Below are positions 4,674 to 5,575 of a DNA stretch of 5,575 nucleotides, piece by piece; positions within the stretch are counted from its first letter, which is position 1; each line of letters opens with the position of its first letter. The position numbers and the translations under genes were made by a program. The notes below the pieces were generated by a model. That model made no database searches. It was not told the DNA's origin and was given only the letters and a program-made list of their open reading frames with translations. This DNA comes from JAPSGM01 sp036258735 (GTDB lineage: Bacteria > Chloroflexota > Limnocylindria > QHBO01): assembly GCA_036258735.1 (NCBI GenBank), contig DATADC010000034.1, forward strand, positions 1 through 5,575, given 5' to 3'.

Positions 4674-5575
4674 ACCGAGCTCCGCTTCTGCGGAAAGGTG
4701 GACGTGTACACCAGGCCTACTGCACTCCTGGCCGGGACGCTGAAGGTGGGCCCCGTCCTGCTCGTGCTGGCACCCGGCGCCGACGTATCGTCGCGGGTCG
4801 AGGTCGGCGCCAACCTGTGCTTCGACGCGACCATCAACGCATCGGGCAAGGTGACCGACCTCGATGTCAGGGCCAACGCGACGTCCTCGCTCACCGTGTG
4901 CGGCGTCGTCACGTCGCTGGCGCGCGCGACGGCCAGCGCCACCGGCTCGATCACGATCAACGGCGTGCACCGCATCCTGGCCATCGGTTCCGACCTTCCC
5001 GCAACGGTCAGGCAGGGCGCCAACTTGTGCGTCGACTTCACCCTCAACGCCTTCGGTCAGGTGAGCCGCGCCACGGCCCGCGCCAACGCGACGTCCACGC
5101 TCAACATCTGTGGACGCGTGACCGCGTTCGCCGCTGCTTCCAACACCAGCACCGGCTCGCTGACCCTCGGCGGTCGCACCTTCCGGCTGGCAGTCGGAGC
5201 GGACCTTCCGGCCAGCGTACGGGCCGGCGCCAACCTGTGCATGGCGCTGGAGCTCAACGCGCTGGGTCAGGTATCGGGCGGCAGTGCGCGGGCCAACGTG
5301 ACGACCACGGTCACGGTGTGTGGCCAGGTGAATGCGGTCGTCGCCGCCACGGCGACCAGCGACGGCCGGCTGGTGATCGACGACCTCCCGCGCAGCATTG
5401 CGGCCGGAGAGCGGCTGTCGGCCCAGGTCAGGGCAGGCGCATTCGTCCGACTCCGCCTGACGCTCGACGCATTCGGTCGTATCACGGATGACGTGGTGCT
5501 GGCGGTGGGCGTCTCGCGCGCCGCGGCGTGCGGGTCGGGTGGCGCGCCGTCGCCGTCCGCCTCGCCGAGCGCCGG
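4578..5575 (+). CDS. Secreted protein of tandem 70-residue Cys-Gly-anchored repeats (3'-partial)
   Basis: The first 332 codons of a gene that continues past the right edge. Residues 1-32 look like a Sec signal peptide: MRRRRM, a hydrophobic stretch ISVLTLTASMLLALGF, and cleavage likely after VAGA. The mature part holds four tandem units of exactly 70 residues with no indels, starting at Cys38, Cys108, Cys178 and Cys248; Cys318 opens a would-be fifth. A unit reads roughly: CGxV, variable Ala/Thr stretch, TGSLTI-like strand, LAVGADLPAxVRAGANLC, LNAxGQV, ARANATSTLTV. A second Cys recurs at unit position 44 (81, 151, 221) but is Arg291 in unit 4. After Cys318 comes a Gly/Pro/Ser/Ala-rich tail (PSPSASPSA), probably a linker. 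I do not recognise the family. The strand-turn-strand pattern loosely recalls DUF5666 or other OB-like beta-repeats. It should act outside the membrane; its function is unknown. It is the only sizeable open frame across this region with a good ribosome site. Confidence 0.85.
   Translation, partial: MRRRRMISAISVLTLTASMLLALGFAPGVAGATELRFCGKVDVYTRPTALLAGTLKVGPVLLVLAPGADVSSRVEVGANLCFDATINASGKVTDLDVRANATSSLTVCGVVTSLARATASATGSITINGVHRILAIGSDLPATVRQGANLCVDFTLNAFGQVSRATARANATSTLNICGRVTAFAAASNTSTGSLTLGGRTFRLAVGADLPASVRAGANLCMALELNALGQVSGGSARANVTTTVTVCGQVNAVVAATATSDGRLVIDDLPRSIAAGERLSAQVRAGAFVRLRLTLDAFGRITDDVVLAVGVSRAAACGSGGAPSPSASPSA
4689..5528 (+). repeat. Four in-frame 210-bp coding repeats
   Basis: Units at 4689-4898, 4899-5108, 5109-5318 and 5319-5528, each beginning at the Cys codon of a CG pair. 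The best-kept DNA block is GGCGCCAACYTGTGC, present in units 1-3 and lost in unit 4. By eye units 2 and 3 share a little over half of their residues; units 1 and 4 are more divergent. Equal lengths with divergent DNA suggest old duplication under structural constraint, not recent expansion. Confidence 0.85.

Noticed and set aside
4130..5047. Minus-strand frames of 200-305 residues over the regulator and the repeat-protein gene
   Set aside because: They are shadows of the plus-strand genes. The periodic 70-residue repeat, signal peptide and ribosome site support the plus-strand reading.
4875..5310. N-glycosylation-like NAT/NVT sequons repeated once per unit (Asn100, Asn170, Asn240)
   Set aside because: The known bacterial oligosaccharyltransferase preference for an acidic residue two positions before Asn is not met (Arg is there). 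The motif is better read as part of the repeat consensus.
4817..5491. 224-residue plus-strand frame within the repeat-protein region
   Set aside because: It is a +1-type alternative frame of the repeats, rich in Arg/Gln/His and without Shine-Dalgarno. The frame from 4578 has a signal peptide and regular Cys spacing.

Overview
This is a GC-rich bacterial window, visibly around 70% G+C, with strongly GC-biased third codon positions and long spurious open frames on the strands opposite real genes. Nothing in it fixes the taxon. High GC, apparently leaderless TANNNT-type promoters and a secreted protein ending in a Pro/Ser/Ala-rich tail would fit a high-GC Chloroflexota or actinobacterial lineage; this is a low-confidence inference.

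Left half, minus strand: a lipoate-synthesis block transcribed leftward in the order lipA (lipoyl synthase, radical SAM), a gap of about 180 bp, lipB (octanoyltransferase), then a glyoxalase II-type metallo-beta-lactamase-fold hydrolase whose GTG start overlaps the lipB stop (GTGA). LipB moves octanoyl from acyl carrier protein to the lipoyl domains of 2-oxoacid dehydrogenases and GcvH, and LipA inserts two sulfurs. The hydrolase is probably co-translated with LipB; its substrate is unknown. The lipA-lipB gap is relatively AT-rich, carries many GTTCAC/GTGAAT-type hexamers, and may hold a 49-codon ORF ending in an ATGA overlap with the lipB start.

Middle: a 63-bp divergent gap separates lipA from a rightward gene for an AlkD-like HEAT-repeat DNA alkylation repair protein. 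The gap contains a mirror-symmetric pair of TAGACT hexamers, each 7-9 nt from the start codon it faces. This suggests two outward-facing -10 elements driving leaderless or nearly leaderless transcripts.

Right half, plus strand: an orphan NarL/FixJ-type response regulator with all receiver residues and a LuxR-type helix-turn-helix, a 103-bp gap with two GC-rich hairpins, and then a secreted repeat protein running off the right edge. That last gene is 332 codons long as seen. It has a signal peptide followed by four tandem units of exactly 70 residues, each opening with Cys-Gly, and a Pro/Ser/Ala-rich tail. It is the least familiar gene in the window. No mobile element, CRISPR array, tRNA or rRNA was seen.
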